Shown: piece by piece, positions 1-6,995 of the stretch | Layout: each line of letters opens with the position of its first letter | Numbering within the stretch: the first letter of the stretch is position 1 | NCBI GenBank assembly: GCA_003646525.1 | Contig: QMKU01000004.1 | Coordinates: 1-17,000, forward strand | Direction: 5' to 3' | DNA from: Campylobacterota bacterium | Lineage (GTDB): Bacteria; Campylobacterota; Campylobacteria; Campylobacterales; Sulfurovaceae | Length of the DNA stretch: 17,000 nucleotides | Program-made: the position numbers and the translations under genes | The notes under the pieces: generated by a model | The model's database searches: none | What the model was told of the DNA's origin: nothing | Seen by the model: only the letters and a program-made list of their open reading frames with translations

Positions 1-571
1 CAGACTATAGCAGAGCAGAGCAGAGAAAGCTTTATGAGAGCATACATCGGCTCAAGCATAAAGATGGACACTGGATATGGATTTAGGTAGGTCTCAAATC
101 ATTTATGATGAGAATGGTAAAGCAATTCGTATGGTTGGTACGCACACAAATATCACAGAAGAAAAAGAGTTGCAGCTAAAAGCTTCTTGTCAGGCAGAGA
201 TGCTAGAGCAGATATACGATGGTACCATATCTACCAATCTTGATGGTGTGATCGTAGATCTGAACACCGCCTCAGAAGAACTTCTTGGCTATAAAGCGGA
301 TGAAATCATAGGAAAGCACAGTGATATTCTGTATACAAAAGAGGATATTGAAATACGCAATAGAGAGTTGAAAATACTAATGCTGGCAGGCAAGCACCAT
401 ATTGCTATGCGTTTGGTTAAAAAATCTGGAGAGATCCTCTATGTTAATTTGACACTTGTACTTATGAGAGACGATAGAGGCAATCTTATTGGAAGGATGG
501 CATATATTCAGAATATCAGTAGACAAAAAGAAGCTAAGATCACACTCATGGAGCAGCATAAAAATCTATAA
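1..571 (+). pseudogene. PAS-domain sensor protein fragment, frameshifted and truncated
   Basis: The reading frame enters from outside the window. Codons beginning at base 3 give the end of a first PAS domain (HRLKHKDGHWIWI) and then hit TAG at 84-86. The rest of the PAC motif continues one frame over from about base 83 (RSQIIYDENGKAIRMVGTHT, then NITEEK), so one T appears to be missing in the run at 81-84. A second complete PAS domain follows (roughly 190-530; GVIVDLNTASEELLGYKADE, then IIGKHSDIL, ending NISRQKEAK), after which the frame stops at 569-571. PAS sensors normally continue into a histidine kinase, GGDEF or methyl-accepting output domain. None is present before suhB begins 42 bases away. 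It is most likely a decaying sensor gene. A sequencing error could explain the frameshift but not the missing output domain. The ligand and partner cannot be told. An AGCAG repeat lies at 9-25. Confidence 0.72.
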
Positions 572-613
572 TCCATCATCAAGCCCAAGGATGTACAGCC
601 ACAAATTAATGTT

Positions 614-1393
614 TTATATGGGTCTCAAATACTTCAAGAGTTGCGCATGTATTTTTCCGTTACTCGCCACAAGACCCTTGTCATCAAAATCAAATATTTT
701 CCCAGAACTGTTGCTGACTCTCCCCTCGGCTTCCAAGAGAATAAGGATACCTGCTGCAACATCCCATGGCTTGAGGTCGATCTCATAGAAGCCATCTGTT
801 TTTCCCTCTGCAAGATAGCAGAGGTCAAGTGCCGCCGCACCGAGTCGTCTAATATCCCGTATATTGGGCAGAAGATCAGTGAGTGATTGGATCACCCAGT
901 GGTATTCGAGACCTCTATCAACTTTGACATAAGGGAAACCAGTGGCAATAAGAGATTGTTGTAGTTTTACTTGAGTCGAAACGCTAAGTCTGCTACCATT
1001 CTTGAAAGCCCCCTCTCTTGCTACTGCCCAAAATAACTCATCCAGAATAGGATTGTAGACGACAGCCATCCGAGGAGTACCATGATCCCAGACACCGATA
1101 GAGATAGCCAAATGTGGGATACCGTGAACAAAGTTGGTCGTACCATCGATGGGATCGATATAGATCACCTTGTCATGATGATAAGTACCATGATGACTCT
1201 CTTCACCTACCAAGGTATACTCTGGAAATTCTTTTGCCAGAGCATCAAGAATGAAATTCTCCGTCTTTACATCATAGTCAGTGACAAGATCAACGAGACT
1301 CTTGTGTGTCACTTTCTTTTTAGCATAAAAACCCTCTTTGACGATCTTGCCAGCTTCCAAAACAATGTTTTTAACTATTTCAATTTTTTTCAT
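614..1393 (-). CDS. suhB: Inositol monophosphatase family protein (SuhB-like)
   Basis: The 259-residue protein has the length and motif order of the Mg2+-dependent IMPase/FBPase superfamily. GEES holds the metal-binding Glu65. IDPIDGTTNF at residues 79-88 holds Asp80 and Asp83. WDVAAG at residues 210-215 holds the late metal-binding Asp211. Such enzymes remove phosphate from myo-inositol-1-phosphate. Bacterial members may also act on other sugar phosphates or NADP-like substrates, or bind RNA polymerase, so the true substrate is open. No signal peptide or membrane segment is visible, so it is cytosolic. The ATG is kept because the family normally starts about 60 residues before the GEE motif, although no strong ribosome-binding site is visible. 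It stands alone, convergent with the broken sensor gene and divergent from the DUF4214-thioredoxin gene. The family is certain; the symbol is less so. Confidence 0.9.
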   Translation of the reverse strand: MKKIEIVKNIVLEAGKIVKEGFYAKKKVTHKSLVDLVTDYDVKTENFILDALAKEFPEYTLVGEESHHGTYHHDKVIYIDPIDGTTNFVHGIPHLAISIGVWDHGTPRMAVVYNPILDELFWAVAREGAFKNGSRLSVSTQVKLQQSLIATGFPYVKVDRGLEYHWVIQSLTDLLPNIRDIRRLGAAALDLCYLAEGKTDGFYEIDLKPWDVAAGILILLEAEGRVSNSSGKIFDFDDKGLVASNGKIHAQLLKYLRPI

Positions 1394-1549
1394 AGTGACA
1401 GTATATCTAAGATATCTTACTGAGGAAGCCTACAAAGACAATGAAGCCACATTTAAATATTAATTCCTTATAAATATAAATAATATTTTAATCTTATATT
1501 AATTAATGTGATGCTAAAATCTACCTATGATTTTAAAAGGAGAATACCA

Positions 1550-2551
1550 ATGATAAAAAGATTACTATTAGCACTACTGCTTACTGCGGCAATGCTTCAT
1601 GCTGCTGCACCCACAGAGGAGAGTGTCACCAAACTCTATATTGCGACCTTTGACCGTGCACCTGATGCTTCGGGGCTAGATTACTGGCTAAAAACTGGAC
1701 TGAGTACCGAAGAGATCGCACGAAGCTTCTTTGAACAGCCTGAGACCAAAAAAAAATATCCTGACGAGCTAGGCAATGGTGACTTCATCAGCCATGTCTA
1801 TGACAATCTTTTCGATCGCGCATCTGACGGTGAAGGTTTTGCATACTGGCTGACAGAGTTAGATAGTGGTCGTGTCACGCGTGATATCTTTATATTGGCA
1901 GTAGTCAATGGTGCACAGGGAGATGATGCCAATATACTTAACAACAAAACAGAGGTCGGTCTAGCTTTTGCCTGCAATGGGCGTAATGATGAAAATGAGG
2001 CGTATACTATCATGCAAGAGGCTATGACAGATCCTTTGAGTGTCTCTTATATATTTTATAAATATGGGCTCTCAGAGTGTCCAGTACCAAATCCAGGACT
2101 TCCTATTGTAAGCCAGACAACAGTCACAACGACTGGCGGTGAAGCTATTGAAGTCAAGGAGACCGAAGCAGGATTTATCTTCACTGGATATGAGGGGAAA
2201 ATTGTTTTGCTTGAATTCTACGGTAGCACCTGCCCTCACTGCTTGAACGATATCCCTATGTACAACAGTTTGCAGGCAAAATATGGAGATAGACTTGTAG
2301 TGATATCTGTAGAAAACTACGGCTTTCTAAACAGTGCAGCTCTAAAAGATTTTGCCAATTCCCACAACATGCAGTATAGAACTATTGCAAAAGAAAGTTC
2401 AGGCAACTTATTCGACTATGCTCAGACTCTAGTCGGGCAAATCGGGGGAGTGCCTTATCTGATCGTACTTGATAGAGATGGTGAGATTGTAACCAATGGA
2501 CTCAATGCTTTTAGTGAATCACAACTAGATGGTATTATCCAAGGTCTATAG
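1550..2551 (+). CDS. Secreted DUF4214-like / TlpA-type thioredoxin fusion protein
   Basis: The start at 1550 is chosen because AAGGAG lies seven bases upstream and the protein then opens with a typical signal peptide (MIKRLLLALLLTAAMLHAAA). The frame is open from 1508, but that start lacks a site. The mature part has two regions. Residues about 22-160 carry two DUF4214-like repeats (VTKLYIATFDRAPDASGLDY and VYDNLFDRASDGEGFAYWL), a fold otherwise seen in large secreted or surface proteins. Residues about 185-333 form a TlpA/ResA-like thioredoxin domain with the redox motif CPHC (Cys228, Cys231) and the cis-proline segment GGVPYLIV (Pro302). It probably acts in the periplasm or at the cell surface as a thiol oxidoreductase tethered by the DUF4214 part. 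The substrate is unknown. No cytochrome-maturation or Dsb partner lies beside it. Domain calls rest on motif recognition; the combined function is inferred. Confidence 0.82.
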   Translation: MIKRLLLALLLTAAMLHAAAPTEESVTKLYIATFDRAPDASGLDYWLKTGLSTEEIARSFFEQPETKKKYPDELGNGDFISHVYDNLFDRASDGEGFAYWLTELDSGRVTRDIFILAVVNGAQGDDANILNNKTEVGLAFACNGRNDENEAYTIMQEAMTDPLSVSYIFYKYGLSECPVPNPGLPIVSQTTVTTTGGEAIEVKETEAGFIFTGYEGKIVLLEFYGSTCPHCLNDIPMYNSLQAKYGDRLVVISVENYGFLNSAALKDFANSHNMQYRTIAKESSGNLFDYAQTLVGQIGGVPYLIVLDRDGEIVTNGLNAFSESQLDGIIQGL

Positions 2552-2566
2552 GTAAGGAATAGATAC

Positions 2567-2617
2567 TTGGAGCAGGGACTTTAGTCCCATAAAACGGGAC
2601 TAAAGTCCCTGCTCCAA
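2567..2617. terminator. Perfect 22-bp hairpin, possible bidirectional terminator or dispersed palindrome
   Basis: Bases 2567-2588 and 2596-2617 are exact reverse complements (22 bp) around a seven-base loop. The inner part reads GGGACTTTAGTCCC, itself palindromic. It lies between two convergent genes (the thioredoxin fusion ends at 2551, fdhA at 2678), which is where a shared terminator would sit. No T-run follows on either strand, so rho-independent termination is uncertain. Similar GC-rich perfect palindromes also occur as dispersed repeats in many bacterial genomes. Confidence 0.7.
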
Positions 2618-2677
2618 TATGCCTTGGCTCATAGTACATCTCACAAACATCACTCTTAATATTCAAATATTTTTCTT

Positions 2678-4783
2678 CTACCCACAGGCAATCTGCCCAT
2701 CTACTGGTATCACCGTCACTTTGAGTGATTTGAACCGTGCTGTCATGACCAGTTCATCACACTCATCCCCAAAGATCATATTGATCTTGGATTTACTGTG
2801 GTGAAAGGTGCTAAAAAGTGTTTTTTCTCTTATCTTGCCTGTGTAGCGGACGGGGAGTGGTGCAGTTTCGCCGTAAATGGTTCGGAGGATTACAGTATCA
2901 CCGAATTTCTCCTCTGCTTCTGGTGGTGCTAGTAGTACATCTGCATCATATTTATCATTGAGCTTGGCAGATCTTTTGGTTTGTGCTGCATTGTTATAGT
3001 GTGGTAGCGTGCGCCCTGTCGTGAGATAGTATCCCTCTAGGGAGTTGTTGAAAAACACTCCATCGAGTATCTCCTGTACCATCCCCCTAGGTTCATACTG
3101 ATGATAGACATATTGACCCAATCCATCATCTGTCCGAAAATCGAGCAGATGCAGGACGGGAGTATCTTCATGATAGATCGGCCACTGCATTCCTCTTTTT
3201 CTATGGCGTGCGAGTCGATAATAAGCTGCACCAGAAAATCGTCTTGAAGCCACTTCTCTCACTTCATTCCAGACATCTTCACTGCTAGAAAAGTCAAAAT
3301 CTCCACCCAGTTTTTTATCCATCATCGTCAACACTTCCCAATCATCGGGCAAATCACACTGCACCAATGGCTGGGAGAGATGCAAACGGCGCATGGCATT
3401 GACATAAACGCCTGTCTTTTCATATGCAGACTTGACACCGATCACGATATCGGCTTTTTGGGCAATATCGGTCATGAAGAGCTCTTGTACCATAATAAAT
3501 TCCAATTGATTGAGGGCTTTTTCAGTTTTGTTGACATTGGGATGAATATGGGAGATATCCTCCCCCATATTGAGCAATGCCTTGATCTTGCCCTCTATCA
3601 TTGCATCGATCAGCTGAGGTGTCATCAATCCTATCGTTTCAGGCTCTTGATAGTCAGGAGCATAGTAGGGAAGGCATCCCATATCGCAGGCTCCTTGCAC
3701 ATTGTTCTGACCTCGAAGTGGCATTAGTCCTGCACCTGTTTTGCCAATATTGCCTGTCATCATCGCTAGATGAGTCATCGCCATCACTGCATAGGATCCA
3801 TCTAAGTGTTCCGTGACTCCTAGACCCCAAAAGATCATCGATTTCTTGACGGCATACTCTCTTGCGATATTGGGGATCATCTTGGCAAGGTACTCATAAC
3901 TCTCGATAGTTTTGAAAAATTTAGGATCAGCATAGGGGTCAGAGAGTATCTTCTCTTTGAACTCTTCAAATCCCTTGGTGCGATTGTCGATAAAACTCTC
4001 ATCATACAACTCTTCATCGATAATGACATATGCCATCATATTGAGGATTAGGAGATTGGCTTCATAGGGGATGACGCAGTTGTATTTGGCATGTTTCGTG
4101 AGTTTAGTTTCGCGCACATCGATCACAGCTAGGTTATTGTGTGTCTTTGCCATATCGACTATTCTATTGGCGATGATCGGATGTGCCTCCATCGTATTGG
4201 AACCAATCACGACCATAAAATCTGCTTCATAGATATCATTGTAGGGATTGGTCGCAGCACCCTCTCCTATCGTCACGCGCATCCCTTTGAGCGAAGGTGA
4301 GTGGCACACCCTCGCACAGTTATCGACATGGGGTGAGCCCATCGTCTCTCGGCAGAACTTCTGAAAAGTATAAGCCCCCTCGCACGAAGTCCTCGCCCCA
4401 CCAATCGCACAAAAACTCTCTCCACTATATTTTTGCCTGATCTCGTCTAGCTTCATCGCTGCTGCTGTCGTAGCACTCTCTAGATCACAGGTCATATATG
4501 CACTGTCAAACTCAGTCAGCTTCTCTTTGATTGTTGCTTTGATTTGAGGATTTTTCTCCAAAAATATCTTTCGTATACGCGGTTCACGGATACGATCAGG
4601 CGCATCCACAAAGTCATATCCGTACTTTCCTTTGATACAAAGTTTCCCCTGAGAAACCACCCCATCCTGCTGAGCAAATATTTTGATAATTTTGTTATTT
4701 TCAACTACACCTGTGATATCACACCCTACACCACAATAGGCACAGACGCTCTCTATCTTTTTACTATCATATTTCTTTTTCAT
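2678..4783 (-). CDS. fdhA: Molybdopterin oxidoreductase, formate dehydrogenase catalytic subunit type (Cys form)
   Basis: The 701-residue protein belongs to the DMSO-reductase superfamily and most resembles the formate dehydrogenase alpha subunit (FdhF/FdhA), which oxidises formate to CO2 or runs in reverse. An N-terminal [4Fe-4S] site is formed by Cys14, Cys17, Cys21 and Cys49 (CAYCGVGC ... KLCIKGKYG). The segment NCARVCHSPS at 155-164 places Cys160 where E. coli FdhF has selenocysteine, followed by the conserved His161. The C-terminal part (about 575-701, including TTGRTLPHYN) matches the molybdopterin-dinucleotide-binding domain. No Tat signal is seen, so a cytoplasmic enzyme is likely. 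The length matches the family (about 700). AAAGG sits a few bases before the ATG. No iron-sulfur, cytochrome, NAD-binding or FdhD-type partner is in the window, so its electron acceptor cannot be told. A nitrate-reductase-like role is possible but less likely. Confidence 0.88.
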   Translation of the reverse strand: MKKKYDSKKIESVCAYCGVGCDITGVVENNKIIKIFAQQDGVVSQGKLCIKGKYGYDFVDAPDRIREPRIRKIFLEKNPQIKATIKEKLTEFDSAYMTCDLESATTAAAMKLDEIRQKYSGESFCAIGGARTSCEGAYTFQKFCRETMGSPHVDNCARVCHSPSLKGMRVTIGEGAATNPYNDIYEADFMVVIGSNTMEAHPIIANRIVDMAKTHNNLAVIDVRETKLTKHAKYNCVIPYEANLLILNMMAYVIIDEELYDESFIDNRTKGFEEFKEKILSDPYADPKFFKTIESYEYLAKMIPNIAREYAVKKSMIFWGLGVTEHLDGSYAVMAMTHLAMMTGNIGKTGAGLMPLRGQNNVQGACDMGCLPYYAPDYQEPETIGLMTPQLIDAMIEGKIKALLNMGEDISHIHPNVNKTEKALNQLEFIMVQELFMTDIAQKADIVIGVKSAYEKTGVYVNAMRRLHLSQPLVQCDLPDDWEVLTMMDKKLGGDFDFSSSEDVWNEVREVASRRFSGAAYYRLARHRKRGMQWPIYHEDTPVLHLLDFRTDDGLGQYVYHQYEPRGMVQEILDGVFFNNSLEGYYLTTGRTLPHYNNAAQTKRSAKLNDKYDADVLLAPPEAEEKFGDTVILRTIYGETAPLPVRYTGKIREKTLFSTFHHSKSKINMIFGDECDELVMTARFKSLKVTVIPVDGQIACG

Positions 4784-4959
4784 GAAGACTACCTTTTGTC
4801 GAGAAAGTATTACGGTACATTTTTATCTTATATTTACTTAAAGTGTGCCTATTTGGAAAATTCTAAGCTAATTTATTTGTCATCTCATATCTGACACGGC
4901 AAACGAAGGAGAGTACTCTTTGCTACTGCATCACTCGTATGCATTCCCATACAGGAGCG

Positions 4960-5082
4960 CAATGCCAATGAAATAAGGAATTATCGTAGGGGCAATCCCT
5001 ATGTGGTTGCCCTAATTAGGGTAGCCACATAGGGATTGCCCCTACAAGTTTTATTCAAAAAAAGCTTATTTCATTAGCATTG
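4960..5082. repeat. MITE-like element: 60-bp palindrome inside a 17-bp inverted repeat
   Basis: Bases 4986-5006 and 5025-5045 are exact reverse complements (21 bp; arm begins GTAGGGGCAATCCCTATGTG). The middle contains the palindrome CCCTAATTAGGG at 5010-5021, so transcribed RNA could pair almost end to end across 4986-5045. Outside this, 4960-4976 (CAATGCCAATGAAATAA) is the reverse complement of 5066-5082 with one mismatch. The nested layout, with no coding capacity, looks like a miniature inverted-repeat element or a REP-type palindrome. GTAGGGGC...GCCCCTAC palindromes occur dispersed in many bacteria. No transposase is present in the window. Confidence 0.78.
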
Positions 5083-5106
5083 ACGGAGACCGTGGGAGCC
5101 AGCAAA
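5069..5106 (+). repeat. Direct repeat copy 1 (partner at 5941-5976)
   Basis: The 38 bases, beginning TTTCATTAGCATTG and ending GAGCCAGCAAA, match 5941-5976 throughout except for two single-base indels (an extra A at 5083 and one extra G in the GTGGG run). The left end overlaps the outer arm of the MITE-like element. The two copies bracket the uncharacterised gene and the group II intron remnant. Confidence 0.85.
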
Positions 5107-5207
5107 GGCCATGGCGGAAGAAGTACTTGTTATGATATAGTATGAAGCAGTTAGGAATCTCCCCCCTACAGCTCCAAAATCTAAAACTATTTTTTACTTT
5201 TTATGGA

Positions 5208-5213
5208 TATAAT
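5208..5213 (+). promoter_or_regulatory. Likely -10 element for the gene at 5249
   Basis: An exact TATAAT lies 36 bases before the start codon, inside a strongly AT-rich stretch with a T-run upstream (5190-5202). No good -35 box is seen at normal spacing. Campylobacterota housekeeping promoters often consist of a -10 box with upstream T-rich periodicity, so this is a plausible sigma-70 promoter. Confidence 0.45.
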
Positions 5214-5248
5214 ATTGTTATAAAATAAATTATAACAGGAAAAAATAG

Positions 5249-5746
5249 ATGCCATACCAAGCTTTTCATAATTTCTTTCCACAAGTTGCTAAAAAAGAGA
5301 CACGAGTCATTACAATTTTTGATCAATATACAGATAAAGTACCAGCTGGCGAGTATAGTTTTGTGGAATTATTTTGCGATGAACGAGATTGTGATTGTAG
5401 ACGCGTTTTCTTTTCAGTTTTTTCTTCTAAGCATAACGAACAAGTAGCTGTCATTGCTTATGGTTGGGAGAGATACGAATTTTATGTCGAATGGTTGCAT
5501 GCGGATTCTCCTGACATAATTCACGATTTACAAGGTCCTATACTTAATATGGCCAGTCCTCAATCTGATATTGCTGAAGATATACTTGAAATGTTTAAAA
5601 TGCATTTAATGCAAGACGACTATTATATGGAGCGTGTTAAGCAACATTATAAAATGTTTAGAAGTAAAGTTGACAAACAAGTACCACTGAGAGCCAAGAA
5701 AAATAAAAAAATAAAATGGAGAGATGTCAAAAAGTTTAGTAATTAG
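5249..5746 (+). CDS. Uncharacterised protein with a CDERDCDC cysteine cluster
   Basis: This is a complete 165-residue gene with AGGA eight bases before its ATG and a TATAAT box upstream. I do not recognise a named family. The sequence suggests a soluble cytoplasmic protein with no signal peptide or membrane segment. A compact cysteine cluster ELFCDERDCDCRRVFF lies at residues about 40-55 and could bind a metal. An aromatic stretch AYGWERYEFYVEWLHADSPD follows. GPILNMASPQSDIAEDILEM then leads into a helical region (YYMERVKQHYKMFRSKV). The tail is strongly basic (RAKKNKKIKWRDVKKF). From memory, similar small proteins with CxxxxCDCRR and GPILNxxSPQS segments occur scattered across distant bacteria, which would fit horizontal spread; I could not check this. 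It stands alone between two direct repeats and next to an intron remnant, so it may be mobile cargo. Function unknown. Confidence 0.8.
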   Translation: MPYQAFHNFFPQVAKKETRVITIFDQYTDKVPAGEYSFVELFCDERDCDCRRVFFSVFSSKHNEQVAVIAYGWERYEFYVEWLHADSPDIIHDLQGPILNMASPQSDIAEDILEMFKMHLMQDDYYMERVKQHYKMFRSKVDKQVPLRAKKNKKIKWRDVKKFSN

Positions 5747-5840
5747 GAATTGTACAAAAACAAATCTACCCAAATTACGCAGGATTTTGTTTCTAGTTGG
5801 ATTCTCTCAAGAAGAGCAATGAATTAGGCTTAATTTTGAT

Positions 5841-5905
5841 GAGGGTAGGGAAGCAACCTCCCCTCCTTCCGAACCGTGCGGTTCTCCCGCACACGGCTCT
5901 CTAGT
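5841..5905 (-). mobile_element. Group II intron 3'-end remnant (domains V and VI)
   Basis: Read on the minus strand, 5899-5871 begins GAGCCGTGTGCGGGAGAACC and ends CGCACGGTTC. This is the hairpin expected of bacterial group II intron domain V (GAGCCGU...ACGGUUC with a GNRA-like loop GAGA). It is followed directly by GGAAGGAGGGGAGG and then GCTTCCC, which resembles the domain VI arm and the intron 3' end. About four bases (GCAC) that would complete the 3' strand and its bulge seem to be missing, so it should be inactive. No intron body or reverse-transcriptase gene exists: miaA starts only about 100 bases upstream in the intron's direction. The identification rests on recognising the domain V consensus. 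Confidence 0.68.
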
Positions 5906-5940
5906 CGATAGTTACCTCGTATCTATCTAGCTTTCTTAGC

Positions 5941-5976
5941 TTTCATTAGCATTGCGGAGACCGTGGAGCCAGCAAA
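5941..5976 (+). repeat. Direct repeat copy 2 (partner at 5069-5106)
   Basis: TTTCATTAGCATTGCGGAGA and the following 16 bases repeat 5069-5106 with two one-base indels. This copy has lost the long palindrome found beside copy 1 and sits just downstream of the miaA stop (miaA is on the minus strand), between it and the intron remnant. Confidence 0.85.
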
Positions 5977-6005
5977 ACATATTACGCTAAATATAGCCAA
6001 TAATT

Positions 6006-6911
6006 TTACATATCCTCTATAATCTTCTTCTCTAAACTTTCTAAATCCAATGCTATATGTTCACCAAACTGTGATTGATTAAATGTTTTTTGTCTTTTGG
6101 CAAGTCTGGCAGTGTGGGTGATTATTTTTTCTTCTAGCATAGATTTATCGTAAACACCATCTAGATAGCTGAGCGTCTCTATGATCCCGATTGCTTTCAT
6201 ACAGTTTGGTGTTCGAGTGTACTGTTTTTCGAGATATGCGACTTCATCGATCAGGCCATTTTGTAGCATTTGTCTTGTCCGTTTTACGATTCTGGAGCGC
6301 AAAATAGATTTGTCCGTTATGATACGATAAATAGGCAGTGCACCTATGATTGTCGGGAGAGGTGGATTTTGTGCAAAATAGCTTGAAGGGGTCTCACCGC
6401 TTGCATAGAGTATACCCAATGCTTTTTCGATACGATAACGATCATTTGAAGCTATCTTCTGCATATAGATCGGATCCAAAGAACTAAGCATTCTGTAGGC
6501 TTTGTCAAAATCCAACAGCGCCTCTTTGACCTTTTGTATGGCTAATGGATTCATCGTCGGGAGTGGCGAGATGCCTTCTGCGAGACTTTTTAGATAAAAG
6601 CTTGTACCCCCAACGATAATTAAGTTTTTATTTTTCTCTTGTGCCTCTTGATATGCTTTTTGATAAAGTTTTATGAAAAGTGTCACATCAAAGTGTTCGT
6701 TTGGCGATATTACATCGATGCCATAATGCCCAATACCTTCTCTCTCTTGGAGTGTTGGCTTTGCTGATACAATATCAATCTCTCTATAGACCGATAGAGA
6801 GTCAAGAGAGAGTATGAGAGCATTTACCTTCTTGGCAAGTGTTACAGCGAGATGACTTTTTCCAGAAGCCGTTGAACCAATGATGGCTAATTGTTTGATT
6901 GATCTATCCAT
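6006..6911 (-). CDS. miaA: tRNA dimethylallyltransferase
   Basis: MiaA transfers a dimethylallyl group to N6 of A37 in tRNAs that read codons starting with U. The P-loop GSTASGKS lies at residues 12-19 from the chosen start. It is followed by the conserved SAKPTLQEREGIGHYGID segment, the GGTSFYLKSL motif, and the C-terminal RIVKRTRQML and KAIGIIE region that contacts tRNA. The protein is 301 residues, normal for the family. The start at 6911 (MDRSIKQLAIIG) is chosen because relatives begin only a few residues before the P-loop. In-frame alternatives are ATG at 6923 and TTG at 6959, and none has a clear ribosome-binding site. It is divergent from pssA, and the short gap must hold both promoters. 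Its end lies near the repeat-rich zone but the gene appears intact. Confidence 0.93.
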   Translation of the reverse strand: MDRSIKQLAIIGSTASGKSHLAVTLAKKVNALILSLDSLSVYREIDIVSAKPTLQEREGIGHYGIDVISPNEHFDVTLFIKLYQKAYQEAQEKNKNLIIVGGTSFYLKSLAEGISPLPTMNPLAIQKVKEALLDFDKAYRMLSSLDPIYMQKIASNDRYRIEKALGILYASGETPSSYFAQNPPLPTIIGALPIYRIITDKSILRSRIVKRTRQMLQNGLIDEVAYLEKQYTRTPNCMKAIGIIETLSYLDGVYDKSMLEEKIITHTARLAKRQKTFNQSQFGEHIALDLESLEKKIIEDM

Positions 6912-6995
6912 AGATGCAATCATACCATAGTGATAGTAATCTAAAGAAGATTGATACAAAAAAAAGGTAGAATATGAGAATTTTACGAGGTGTAT

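Larger units (their letters stand above)
4784..5248. other. 465-base intergenic region carrying repeats
   Basis: No convincing gene lies here. The stretch next to fdhA (4784-4870) is AT-rich and should hold the fdhA promoter on the minus strand. Bases 4900-5110 hold the inverted-repeat element and one copy of the direct repeat described separately. Bases 5160-5248 are again AT-rich and hold the promoter of the next gene. On the plus strand, 4903-4977 translate as a short open stretch ending at a stop (ANEGEYSLLLHHSYAF...). It has no start site and is not called as a gene. Confidence 0.7.

Noticed and set aside
1508..1549. Upstream ATG at 1508 as the start of the thioredoxin fusion
   Set aside because: Starting there would bury the signal peptide behind 14 charged and polar residues and would ignore the AAGGAG placed just before 1550.
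3380..3816. Plus-strand open frames opposite fdhA
   Set aside because: They are antisense shadows of a conserved molybdopterin enzyme; their translations show no family features.
4302..4307. Possible selenocysteine (TGA) codon at the fdhA active site
   Set aside because: The active-site codon reads as Cys on the minus strand with no TGA, so no selenocysteine insertion is needed.
4903..4977. Short open stretch ending AMPMK before a stop, suggestive of a gene end
   Set aside because: It has no start or family match and overlaps the outer arm of the inverted-repeat element; it is better explained as repeat sequence.
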